Shown here: piece after piece, positions 44,246 through 52,407 of the stretch
Numbering within the stretch: the stretch's first letter is position 1
How the letters are laid out: every line of letters starts with the position of its first letter
Origin: Geminicoccaceae bacterium
Lineage (GTDB): Bacteria > Pseudomonadota > Alphaproteobacteria > Geminicoccales > Geminicoccaceae
Direction of reading: 5' to 3'
Assembly: GCA_028285265.1 (NCBI GenBank)
Contig: JANQPX010000049.1
Coordinates: 1-64,000, forward strand
DNA length: 64,000 bases
Notes under the pieces: generated by a model
Told to the model about the DNA's origin: nothing
Database searches by the model: none
What the model saw: the letters and a program-made list of their open reading frames with translations, nothing else
Position numbers and translations under genes: made by a program

Positions 44246-45025
44246 TTGGTCAGAAAATCGTCGAAGAAATCGGCACGCCACAGTCGGATCCTGGATGTTC
44301 TCGAGATCAATCCATCAATCCGCGTGAACGCGCTGGCCGACGAGCTCGATGTATCGACAGAAACCGTGCGTCGCGATCTCGCTGAGCTGGACGAGACGGG
44401 TCGAATCAAACGTACTTATGGTGGCGCCGTGCGGACGACTGCGTTTGAGCCTGCGTTGGCGGAACGGCTCAAACTCCATGTGCAGGAACGCGAGCGGGTG
44501 GCGCGCCATGCCGTGGCTTCGTTGGCCGATGTGCAGAGCTTATTTATCGGCGGTGGCGCCACGACCCTGCATTTTGCAAGGGCGCTTCGGTCGATTGATC
44601 ATCCTCTAACGGTGCTGACCCCAGCGCTCAACATCGCGATCGAACTCGCGAGTAATCCACTGATTGAAGTGATGTCGCTGCCAGGCGTGGTCGAGCCGAA
44701 GGAACGGCTCGTGCATGGTGCGGAGACGCTTAAAGCCATCTCGCAATTTCGTACACAAGTCGCTGTCGTTGGCGCATCCGCTCTTGATCCGGCCGGGGTG
44801 AGCGAAGCCTTGCTTTCTGCGGCTCAAGTTTACGCTGCCATGATCGCGAGTGCCGATCGGACACTCGTGCTTGCTGACCAATCGAAGTTTGGTAAGCGCT
44901 CCTTGCAGCTGATTACCGGCTGGAGCCCAGACACCACACTGCTTGCCGACACCGAACCCCTCTCACCTCTCAAGGACCATATCGAGAGCCAAGGAGGCAA
45001 GGTCGTGATCGCAGAGGATCTCTAA
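44246..45025 (+). CDS. DeoR/GlpR-family regulator
   Basis: 259 residues, TTG start at 44246 with GGGAGG upstream. N-terminal DeoR helix-turn-helix (RILDVLEINPSIRVNALADE then VSTETVRRDLAELDETG) and a C-terminal DeoRC sensor domain that binds phosphorylated ligands (SLFIGGGATT, VVGASALDPAGVSEA). A phosphorylated intermediate such as 1-amino-2-propanol phosphate would be a natural inducer of the divergent operon; this is inference. Confidence 0.9.
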   Translation: MVRKSSKKSARHSRILDVLEINPSIRVNALADELDVSTETVRRDLAELDETGRIKRTYGGAVRTTAFEPALAERLKLHVQERERVARHAVASLADVQSLFIGGGATTLHFARALRSIDHPLTVLTPALNIAIELASNPLIEVMSLPGVVEPKERLVHGAETLKAISQFRTQVAVVGASALDPAGVSEALLSAAQVYAAMIASADRTLVLADQSKFGKRSLQLITGWSPDTTLLADTEPLSPLKDHIESQGGKVVIAEDL

Positions 45026-45087
45026 GATCTTGGATCGACGGTCGCCGACGCTATCAAAAGGAAGTATCGACGTTCGTCTCTTCGCTG

Positions 45088-46407
45088 TCATTCCTCCCGT
45101 AAGGCACGGGCCAGCTGATCGGTGAGCGGTTTGGCCAGATAGCTTAAAGGTGTCCGACTTTCCGTCTGAATATAGGCTTCGACCGGCATGCCGGACAAAA
45201 GGGCGGTCTTGTCGATGACGTCGTCAAGCTCTTGATCGTCGAGAGCGATCTCGATGGCATAAAAGCTCTCACCGGAACGGTCATCAATGCGCCGATCGGC
45301 GGCGACGCTAAGGACGGTGCCGCTGATTGAGGGCGTCGTACGCATGTTGAATGCGGGAAAACGTACCTCTGCCTTTTGACCGAGATGGACATTGTCGATT
45401 TCTGTCGGCGTGACGTCGACGGCTACGATCAGGTCATCGTCCTCCGGAACAATGAAGAGAAGGGGCTCTGCTGGCTGGATGACGGCTTGCCGGGTATGGA
45501 CGGCGAGAGCATGGATAGTGCCGGGGCGCGGCGCCCTTATGTCCATACGCGCGAGCTGATCGGCGATCGCGATCCGTTGCTGCCGAAGTTCTGCGACTTC
45601 TGCATGAAGAAAGCGAAGTTGATCGATCGCCTCTTCGCGCCGATCACCATCAAGCTGAAGACGGGCAACACGTGTTGCGGCGATTTCACTCTCTGCCTCT
45701 GCGATGGCGGCGCGCAGCCCTGCAACTTCTCCATCGAGCCGTGCAGCCTCGCGTTTCAGCGCACTCAAAGGGGCAGCGGTGGCGAGCCCTTTATCAAAGA
45801 GAGCCTGTTGGGCTGTGATCTCGTCGTCGATAAGACCACCCTGCACAATCAATGCTGATATTTGCTCTATTGATCCTTCGATACGCTTTTCCGATTGCTC
45901 CATGCGGCTCGAAAGCTGCACCCGCTCAGCCTCGAGACTTTCCAGCCGTGCAGCGAAGAGCTTTTGTTGCCCCTCGATCACCGAAGCTAGGCCTTCATTG
46001 TTCTCTCGGCGTTGCCGCAGTTGATCCGGCACGTGCATTGACGATAAGCCATCGCGCTCGGATGTCAGGCGGGCCATTGTTGCCAGGGCTTCGTTCAGCT
46101 GGACATCGATGATGGCCAATTCAGCGCGCGGCCTGGTCTCATCGAGCCGAAGCAAGATATCGCCGGCGGCCACGATGTCGCCCTCCTTCACGAGGATCTC
46201 CGCAACGATGCCGCCTTCGGCATGCTGTACGACCTGACGATTACTTTCCTTGCGAAGCTCGCCGGTGGCGATCACAGCACCTGACAACTGAGCGAAGGCG
46301 GACCAGCCGCCAAGGCCGCCGATCAGCAGCCCTAAGAGCACGGTGCCGGCAGCGATATGCCCCTTGGCGGTCCAAGGATCGTCTTGTTTCGAGATCAAGT
46401 CACTCAT
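45088..46407 (-). CDS. Type I secretion membrane-fusion (HlyD-family) adaptor
   Basis: 439 residues: one N-terminal membrane helix (about 22-40), lipoyl-like half QVVQHAEGGIVAEILVKEGD, long coiled-coil hairpin (about 100-275), and a C-terminal beta-barrel with DVTPTEIDNVHLGQKAEVRF. It links the inner-membrane ABC exporter to an outer-membrane TolC-like channel, which is not in the window. Start overlaps the ABC gene stop (ATGA). Confidence 0.93.
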   Translation of the reverse strand: MSDLISKQDDPWTAKGHIAAGTVLLGLLIGGLGGWSAFAQLSGAVIATGELRKESNRQVVQHAEGGIVAEILVKEGDIVAAGDILLRLDETRPRAELAIIDVQLNEALATMARLTSERDGLSSMHVPDQLRQRRENNEGLASVIEGQQKLFAARLESLEAERVQLSSRMEQSEKRIEGSIEQISALIVQGGLIDDEITAQQALFDKGLATAAPLSALKREAARLDGEVAGLRAAIAEAESEIAATRVARLQLDGDRREEAIDQLRFLHAEVAELRQQRIAIADQLARMDIRAPRPGTIHALAVHTRQAVIQPAEPLLFIVPEDDDLIVAVDVTPTEIDNVHLGQKAEVRFPAFNMRTTPSISGTVLSVAADRRIDDRSGESFYAIEIALDDQELDDVIDKTALLSGMPVEAYIQTESRTPLSYLAKPLTDQLARALREE

Positions 46408-48200
46408 CGACTGCTCCCGATGACCTTCAGGCGCTCCCTAATGGCGCTGGCTTTATTCACAGTGGTCTTCAAGACCTCGTCTTTCGGACCAAACTTGATC
46501 TGGATGCCATGCTCCAACACAAGGATCATGTCGCAGGCGGCGATAGCAGATGGACGATGGGCGATCAGAACAACGGTTTGTCCGCAGGCCTTGGCTCGCT
46601 CGACGGCTGCGATGACGGCGCGTTCCCCGTCGAGATCAAGATGCGCATTTGGCTCATCGAGAACGAGAAGCGGCGGTGTTCGATAGAGAGCTCTCGCCAA
46701 GGCGATACGCTGACGCTGGCCGCCGGATAGTCGATGGCCACCGTCGCCGATGTCCGTGTCGTATCCGCCTGGCAGCCTGAGAATCATGTCATGCGCATCA
46801 GCCATTTGCGCGGCTTCTATGACGGCTTGATCCTGGATCGATCCAAAGCGCGCGATGTTTTCGCCCACGGTGCCACTGAACAGTGCGATGTCCTGCGGCA
46901 GGTAACCGAGCCAGGCGCCGAGACGGTCTGGGTCATACTGGTCCAGTGTTGCGCCATCGAGACGAATTTCGCCGGCGGCCAGAGGCCAAGCACCAACCAG
47001 GGCACGCGCAAAGCTTGATTTCCCGGATGCGCTCTTGCCGATCACGCCTAGGGCCTCGCCGGGTTGGAGCGAAAAGTCGATCTTCTTCAGCGTCGGGAGG
47101 GGGCTGTCTGGTGGTGCGACAACGAGATTGTGAATGTCCAAATGTCCCTTGGGACGTGGCAGCTGCAACTGGTCGCCGTCGCGGGGAGTGCTCTCGTCAA
47201 GCAGAACCCGTAATGTCTGCCAGCCGTCGATCGCCCGTTGCATCACAGTCCATTGAGCGACCAGCTGATCGATGGGGGCGAGGGCTCTTCCCATCAAGAT
47301 CGAGGCGGCGATCATCATGCCCGGCGTGATGTCCTGATTGATCGCAAGGGCGGCACCAAGGGCGAGCATGGCTGACTGAAAGAAGAGCCGAAGCGTCTTG
47401 GTCGTCACCGAAAACCCGGTGATGCGCTCCTGGCCGAGCATCTGCAGGCGAAGAGATTCTTGGCGTTGCTGGACCAGTCTTTCCGTCGCATCGGCCCGCA
47501 TACCGAGTGCTCCCACCACATCGGCCTGGCGTGAGAAGCTGTTTTCGAGCTCGAGCGCGCCTCGCCTCGCTTCACGGGCGCGCGTCAACGGCTGTTGCGT
47601 GAGGACGTTGTTGATGACGGCAAGTCCGATAAAAAGGAGGCCGGCAACGAGTGCTAGGGCTCCCATCATCCAATGAAAGAGAAAGATGATCGCGAGGAAG
47701 AGCGGCGTCCAAGGAAGATCAAAGACAGCAAGCGGTCCTGAACTGGAGAAGGCTTGGCGTACGGCTTCGAGAGCACGCAGCCCTGAACCATTTGTTTTGT
47801 CTGGTGTCTGTAGGCCGTGTTGAAAGAGACGTCGATCGAACAGGCTCTCGACTTTGGCGCCGGCACGCGACATCAAACGACTGCGGATCAGATCGAGGAG
47901 GCCCATGAACAAAAAGAGCGTGGCTGCGAGACCAAAGAGGGCGGCAAGCGTCGGTAGTGAACCTGACGTGAGGACGCGATCATACACTTGAAGCATGAAG
48001 AGCGGTCCGGTCAGCATCAGGAGGTTCACAAAGATGCTGAAGAGAGATGTCCAAATGACGACTCGCCGAAGGGTCTGCCGGCCGTGGGTACGCTCGATGT
48101 CGATGGTCATCTTTGCGGTCTTGTTCTTGCCTGCATGCGCTGATCGCCCTACAGGTGGGCGTATGAGCGTGTTGGCTGCCGCAGCATCGAGCGCTGGCAT
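46404..48200 (-). CDS. Type I secretion ABC exporter (PrtD-like)
   Basis: 598 residues. A membrane domain (about 50-320) with TM helices, then an ATPase with GKSASGKSS (Walker A), LSGGQRQR and LLVLDEPNAHLD. No C39 peptidase domain, so it suits large non-processed cargo, as in PrtD/AprD. AGGAG before start. Sits 112 bp downstream of the double-FAS1 gene, its likely cargo. Confidence 0.93.
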   Translation of the reverse strand: MPALDAAAANTLIRPPVGRSAHAGKNKTAKMTIDIERTHGRQTLRRVVIWTSLFSIFVNLLMLTGPLFMLQVYDRVLTSGSLPTLAALFGLAATLFLFMGLLDLIRSRLMSRAGAKVESLFDRRLFQHGLQTPDKTNGSGLRALEAVRQAFSSSGPLAVFDLPWTPLFLAIIFLFHWMMGALALVAGLLFIGLAVINNVLTQQPLTRAREARRGALELENSFSRQADVVGALGMRADATERLVQQRQESLRLQMLGQERITGFSVTTKTLRLFFQSAMLALGAALAINQDITPGMMIAASILMGRALAPIDQLVAQWTVMQRAIDGWQTLRVLLDESTPRDGDQLQLPRPKGHLDIHNLVVAPPDSPLPTLKKIDFSLQPGEALGVIGKSASGKSSFARALVGAWPLAAGEIRLDGATLDQYDPDRLGAWLGYLPQDIALFSGTVGENIARFGSIQDQAVIEAAQMADAHDMILRLPGGYDTDIGDGGHRLSGGQRQRIALARALYRTPPLLVLDEPNAHLDLDGERAVIAAVERAKACGQTVVLIAHRPSAIAACDMILVLEHGIQIKFGPKDEVLKTTVNKASAIRERLKVIGSSR

Positions 48201-48312
48201 TGTGGGTCTCCTGCAAAGTCGCTAGGTCGTGGACATCCAAGTCGTGAGGATCCAGACCAGACCGCCGGCGTCCTGTCTGGCGCGCCAGCGGTCGGTCCTT
48301 TCTGCGAATGCC

Positions 48313-49494
48313 TCAGCTCAAGCAGGCGTCGTAGGGGGGTGCTACACTGTCGATGACGATGAGATCATCGAGATCCATCGAGTCGGCAACATCGAGGGCA
48401 GAGCTCGTCTCACGACCATTGTTCTCTTCAGCGCCCGGAACGTCGATCGGCAGGAGAACCCGGTCGATACCCTGAATGACACCATTTGCCGTCTCAATGT
48501 TGGTCAGGTCATCGATGAACTGGGGATTTTCGATGTCTGGATCCTGATCATTGAGCTCCAAGTCGTTGACATGGATCGTCACACCTAGTGCCGTTTCGAT
48601 GGTGCCGTCGTTCTGCAGATCGGTGACGGTCTTGCCGCCCGGCGAGACGTGATAGAGGAGAACGTCACGCAGGAGCGGAATCGGATCACCGTCGGGCGAC
48701 AGGGCCGTCAGGGCATCGACAATGGCTTGGAAGGCGCCAGCATCGTCGCCGTCCTCAACATGGGCGCCTAGGCTTCGAGCCAGCTCGATGAAGGCGTCGT
48801 CGGTTGGTGCGAACACCGTGAAGTCTGCGCTCGGATCGGCGACGACATCGACGAGATCAGCGGCTTGCAGGGCCTGCAGCAGGATATCGAAGTCGCTACC
48901 ATCGCCGTCGAATTCGCCGCCCGATTGCGCGACGATATCAGCGATCGTCGGTGCGTCGTCGTCAGAGGCTGGCAGATCGATCGGCAAGAGAACCCGATCG
49001 ATGGCCTGGATAACACCGTTGGAGGCTTGGATATCCGTTAGACCGTCGATGAACATCGGATTTCCGATATCGGGATCCTGATCGACAAGCTCTGTTCCCT
49101 TAACGTCGAATGGGACTCCGAGTGCCGTATCGATCGTTCCTGCGTCTTGGAGGTGGGCTACATCACGAGCGCCCGGTGCGACGTGATAGAGGAGAACGTC
49201 GCGCAAAATCGGTATGGGATCGCCATCTGGCGCCAGTTCGGTCAGGCTTTCGATGATGGCATTGAACGCGGCCTCATCATCACCGTCGGCGATGTCTGCG
49301 CCCAAACTACGGGCCAGCTCGATGAAGGCGTCATCGGTTGGTGCGAACACTGTGAAATCGGCATGTGGATCGGCGAGTACGTCGATCAGATCGGCGGCCT
49401 CGAGGGCACGGCGCAGGATATCGAGATCATCGCCTTCGCCATCGAACACGCCGTCAGAAGTCTTCACAATGTCGGCGATAGAGGGATGGGACAT
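48313..49494 (-). CDS. Double-FAS1 protein, likely type I secreted adhesin
   Basis: 393 residues, very acidic. Two FAS1 (fasciclin) domains (about 5-170 and 185-345), each with DFTVFAPTDDAFIELARSLG and ASNGVIQAIDRVLLP-type H2 motifs. There is no N-terminal signal peptide. The last 40 residues (SSALDVADSMDLDDLIVIDS onward) form an acidic/hydrophobic tail that could be the C-terminal type I signal. The exporter genes lie directly downstream. FAS1 proteins mediate adhesion. The two domains are near-identical in blocks, indicating recent duplication. Confidence 0.85.
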   Translation of the reverse strand: MSHPSIADIVKTSDGVFDGEGDDLDILRRALEAADLIDVLADPHADFTVFAPTDDAFIELARSLGADIADGDDEAAFNAIIESLTELAPDGDPIPILRDVLLYHVAPGARDVAHLQDAGTIDTALGVPFDVKGTELVDQDPDIGNPMFIDGLTDIQASNGVIQAIDRVLLPIDLPASDDDAPTIADIVAQSGGEFDGDGSDFDILLQALQAADLVDVVADPSADFTVFAPTDDAFIELARSLGAHVEDGDDAGAFQAIVDALTALSPDGDPIPLLRDVLLYHVSPGGKTVTDLQNDGTIETALGVTIHVNDLELNDQDPDIENPQFIDDLTNIETANGVIQGIDRVLLPIDVPGAEENNGRETSSALDVADSMDLDDLIVIDSVAPPYDACLS

Positions 49495-49523
49495 GGGAGG
49501 TTCCTCTCGTCACACTTGGGTGA

Positions 49524-50039
49524 TCAGGGCAGGATCACGGCGTCAATGACATGGATGACGCCATTCGATGCCTCGATGTCGGCGGTGACGACCGTTGCGC
49601 CATCGACATTCACGCCGCTTCCAGTCGCATCGATATCGACCGTGGAGCCTTGAACCGTTTCGGCTTCGAGGGCTTTGCCGAGGAGATCGCCGGAGACGAC
49701 CTTACCCGGGACGACATGGTAGGTGAGGACCGCGACCAACTGGTCCTTATTCTCCGGCTTGAGCAGATCGTCGACGGTACCTGCTGGCAGTGCAGCGAAA
49801 GCCTCGTCAGTTGGTGCAAAAACGGTGAAAGGTCCATCACCCTTCAGCGTGTCCACCAGACCGGCGGCCTGAACAGCAGCCACCAGCGTATTGAAATCGT
49901 CCGCAGCCACTGCTGTATCGACAATATCGGGGTTGGCCACGGCAGCTGGCTGACTCGTGGCAGTCGAAAGCGTATCGGTCGCCCCACTGCATGCGCCAAG
50001 CACCAAGAAAGCCAAAAGTCCAACGGTTCGTTTCATCAT
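49524..50039 (-). CDS. FAS1-domain lipoprotein
   Basis: 171 residues. Lipoprotein signal with LGAC lipobox (Cys 17 or so), then one FAS1 domain (about 40-170) with GPFTVFAPTDEAFAALP and ASNGVIHVIDAVILP. Presumably anchored in the outer membrane. Shares the FAS1 theme with the neighbouring gene, 29 bp downstream. Two ATGGGA-N5-TCCCAT-type sites lie upstream. Confidence 0.92.
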   Translation of the reverse strand: MMKRTVGLLAFLVLGACSGATDTLSTATSQPAAVANPDIVDTAVAADDFNTLVAAVQAAGLVDTLKGDGPFTVFAPTDEAFAALPAGTVDDLLKPENKDQLVAVLTYHVVPGKVVSGDLLGKALEAETVQGSTVDIDATGSGVNVDGATVVTADIEASNGVIHVIDAVILP

Positions 50040-50063
50040 GAGACAGTCTCCTCAAAAGGGTGA

Positions 50064-50080
50064 ATGGGATTTTTTCCCAT
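50064..50080. promoter_or_regulatory. ATGGGA-N5-TCCCAT operator site 1
   Basis: Perfect inverted repeat ATGGGA-TTTTT-TCCCAT, 25 bp before the FAS1 lipoprotein start. Matching sites follow at 50122 and 52174. Confidence 0.65.
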
Positions 50081-50121
50081 CCAATGAAGAGATCGCAAAG
50101 CTTGAGCTGTGTCAATAAAAA

Positions 50122-50138
50122 ATGTGAAAAAATCCCAT
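50122..50138. promoter_or_regulatory. ATGGGA-N5-TCCCAT operator site 2
   Basis: ATGTGA-AAAAA-TCCCAT, one mismatch from the perfect site, 83 bp upstream of the same gene. Confidence 0.5.
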
Positions 50139-50173
50139 TTTAGATAGATGCCGTTCCGTGAGAAATAGAGAAA

Positions 50174-50200
50174 AGGCCGCAGAGAGCTTCTCTGCGGCCT
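50174..50200 (-). terminator. Rho-independent terminator of the DUF5666 operon
   Basis: AGGCCGCAGAGA and TCTCTGCGGCCT form a perfect 12-bp stem with a 3-base loop. Read on the minus strand it is followed by TTTTCTC and lies 30 bp after the DUF5666 stop. Confidence 0.75.
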
Positions 50201-50229
50201 GGAAAGTTCGCCAAAAAAGAGACTGTGGT

Positions 50230-51300
50230 TCAGTCCTCCCGGCGGAGATCCCCCAAAGACTTGAGGGCCTCTTCGCGTGCCGCCGCTGTCTCTGGTAAGG
50301 GAGCGCTCTCTTCAATACGGAACGCATCGTCTAAGACGCCAACAAAAAGGGCTCTCACACCTGGTGGTGTCGCGACGGTGGTGGACTGATCCGCCGGGAT
50401 GCCGAAGCCGGACAAATGGAATCCTTCGCCATCCGGATCGCGTGCGATGAAGGCTTCGACGATCAAACGCTTGATCGCTTGGCTGAACAGCAGTGTCGCG
50501 CCAGATTTGAGGTCGTCGATTTCGAAGCGGTCATCTCTGAAACGTCCAGACAACTCCACATAAGCGGGGGTATCGAGGTTGCCGCAGCAATCACGCGTTA
50601 AGCGCGTGCCGCCGACCATGGCGCCATCGTCTGTTTCGAGCAGAAGCCCCCTCAAGGCATGGCGGCCCTCATCATCCAATCGGTCAACGCGGGAGGCCAC
50701 AACGTCACCACCTCTCCAGATACCACTCACCGCTAACCGGTCACCCAAAGCGATAGCGCCAAGATCGATAACTTTGCCGTCAGCATAGTTTCTTCGATCG
50801 ATGATGACTGCTTCGTCATCTAGCGAGATTGCCGTGCCCATGACCGAAAGGGTTCCGGATTCAGGATTAATCGTGCTGACAGGGCCGATGAGCGGTAAGA
50901 ACAGCTTCACGTGATCCGCCGTCCAGCCGTCCTCTATTGCACGTGCTTCAACAATCACTGTCGACCCGACCGACAGCGGCAGATCCCGGCCCGCAATCGG
51001 CGCTTGGGATCCTACAACGTCCTCACTGAAGTCCACTGTTTGTCCGTTGACAATAATGCTGCCGAAAGCCGTGACGGTACCGAAGATGCCGGTGCCGCCG
51101 ATCCCGCCTTCCTTATCGCCTACGTCGGCAATGGTCGTAGCGCGACTTGGCGCTCCGGTGCCTCCAATGCCGCCGCCTCCTTCGGATGAGCGCTCAGCCC
51201 TCACGGTCGTTTCGACTGCTGTGCGCTCAGCCCCTTGCCATTCGGCGCAGCCTGCGAGCAGGCCAAGAACTAACGCCGTACTCAAGGCAAGGCGGATCAT
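50230..51300 (-). CDS. DUF5666-domain lipoprotein
   Basis: 356 residues with lipobox LLAGC (about 13-18). A Gly-rich stretch repeats GGIGGTG twice (about residues 42-75), and GTVTAFGSIIVNGQ opens the DUF5666 beta domain, repeated roughly three times through the chain. Cell-surface or periplasmic, function unknown. Start overlaps the DUF6502 stop (ATGA), so the two are coupled. Confidence 0.82.
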   Translation of the reverse strand: MIRLALSTALVLGLLAGCAEWQGAERTAVETTVRAERSSEGGGGIGGTGAPSRATTIADVGDKEGGIGGTGIFGTVTAFGSIIVNGQTVDFSEDVVGSQAPIAGRDLPLSVGSTVIVEARAIEDGWTADHVKLFLPLIGPVSTINPESGTLSVMGTAISLDDEAVIIDRRNYADGKVIDLGAIALGDRLAVSGIWRGGDVVASRVDRLDDEGRHALRGLLLETDDGAMVGGTRLTRDCCGNLDTPAYVELSGRFRDDRFEIDDLKSGATLLFSQAIKRLIVEAFIARDPDGEGFHLSGFGIPADQSTTVATPPGVRALFVGVLDDAFRIEESAPLPETAAAREEALKSLGDLRRED

Positions 51301-52124
51301 GATGAATCTCCCTTCGCGTTATCATCTTCGCGATAAAAGAATAATCCGAAGCGAAAGCGCTCCGTTGCCTCGGTAGAGCTATCGTCCGATTCTTGCAGTT
51401 GCAGGGCCTTCACGTTCAGGTCATTCAGAATTTTCTCGCCGAGTTTTTGTGCTTCGTTTTCAATTTTGTCCACCGAAGCCGTCGTCAATTCGTTATAGTA
51501 GACAGCCCGTTCAAGGAAGCGGCCTTGTTGATCGTCTTTCAGAAGGTTGCTGACAGCAGCGGCAAGATGATCATGCAAGTTCATCTCAAAAAAACGCATT
51601 GCATCTTCGCCACCCGCGACTGGCACGAAGGCGCGGGTTCTTAGGCGAACACGGTCGCTATCTTCATCCCAATCGATTAGCTCTTGATCGATCAGATCGT
51701 CCAGTACCGTCCGCGGATGCACGTCTTTACTGACATGTTGAAACAGCTCCTCGAAGCTCGGAGATCCGCCGTCGGAAAGACGGTGCAGAATTCGTGGTTG
51801 TCCCTCTTTGTCTCGGTATGTCGGATCGCCAAGCCAGCGGCCAATCACGGTGGCACTGAGGGACATCGGCGGTGGCTGGGAGGAGGGCATGCCATCTTTG
51901 CGAATGCTGCGGACGTCACGTCGATGCACCCCTGTCAACACACTGACCCTACTGTCGGTCAGAGGCTTATCATCGATTTTGAAATCGTTGGTCGCGACAT
52001 CGACGTAGATCTGCTTGAGTGTTGCCATCACCGCTGGCAACTGGACACCGCGAGCGATGAACAGCCGGATGATCGGCCGCATGAGCCAGGGAAGTGCGAG
52101 AAGCGTTCGATTTTGATCTGACAT
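51297..52124 (-). CDS. DUF6502-like protein, possible DNA-binding regulator
   Basis: 275 residues, no signal or membrane segment. The N-terminal half has a helix-turn-helix-like stretch (DSRVSVLTGVHRRDVRSIRK) and helices typical of DUF6502, found next to DUF5666 lipoproteins. It is the first gene of the pair and has an ATGGGA-type site 50 bp upstream, so it may autoregulate and control the FAS1 lipoprotein. Regulator role is inferred. Confidence 0.75.
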   Translation of the reverse strand: MSDQNRTLLALPWLMRPIIRLFIARGVQLPAVMATLKQIYVDVATNDFKIDDKPLTDSRVSVLTGVHRRDVRSIRKDGMPSSQPPPMSLSATVIGRWLGDPTYRDKEGQPRILHRLSDGGSPSFEELFQHVSKDVHPRTVLDDLIDQELIDWDEDSDRVRLRTRAFVPVAGGEDAMRFFEMNLHDHLAAAVSNLLKDDQQGRFLERAVYYNELTTASVDKIENEAQKLGEKILNDLNVKALQLQESDDSSTEATERFRFGLFFYREDDNAKGDSS

Positions 52125-52173
52125 CGTTGAGCGAAGAATTTGCGGGAGGTAACGGCAGGATAAGCATCTATAA

Positions 52174-52190
52174 ATGGGATATTATTCCAT
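52174..52190. promoter_or_regulatory. ATGGGA-N5-TCCCAT operator site 3
   Basis: ATGGGA-TATTA-TTCCAT, 50 bp upstream of the DUF6502 gene; one mismatch to the perfect site at 50064, with identical spacing. Confidence 0.55.
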
Positions 52191-52304
52191 GTCAAGACTG
52201 CCGGTGTTATCGATCAATTCAACGTTCGTTGGGCTGGCTTCAGTGATCGGCGGAATCTGTCGACCCGACATCTTGTTTGGGAATGTTGAATGACGCCCGG
52301 CTCG

Positions 52305-52322
52305 GTCGTCTTGCATGACGAC
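52305..52322. promoter_or_regulatory. 18-bp dyad upstream of ABC importer
   Basis: GTCGTC-TTGCAT-GACGAC, an inverted repeat with 6-base spacer, 86 bp before the binding protein gene. Could be an operator of the importer operon. Confidence 0.35.
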
Positions 52323-52407
52323 ACATCATGAGCTTTACGGGAGCATGGTATTGTCATAACTGTAGGCGAAGGATGTTATAACGTATCAAAACGTTGAGGG
52401 AGTGAGT

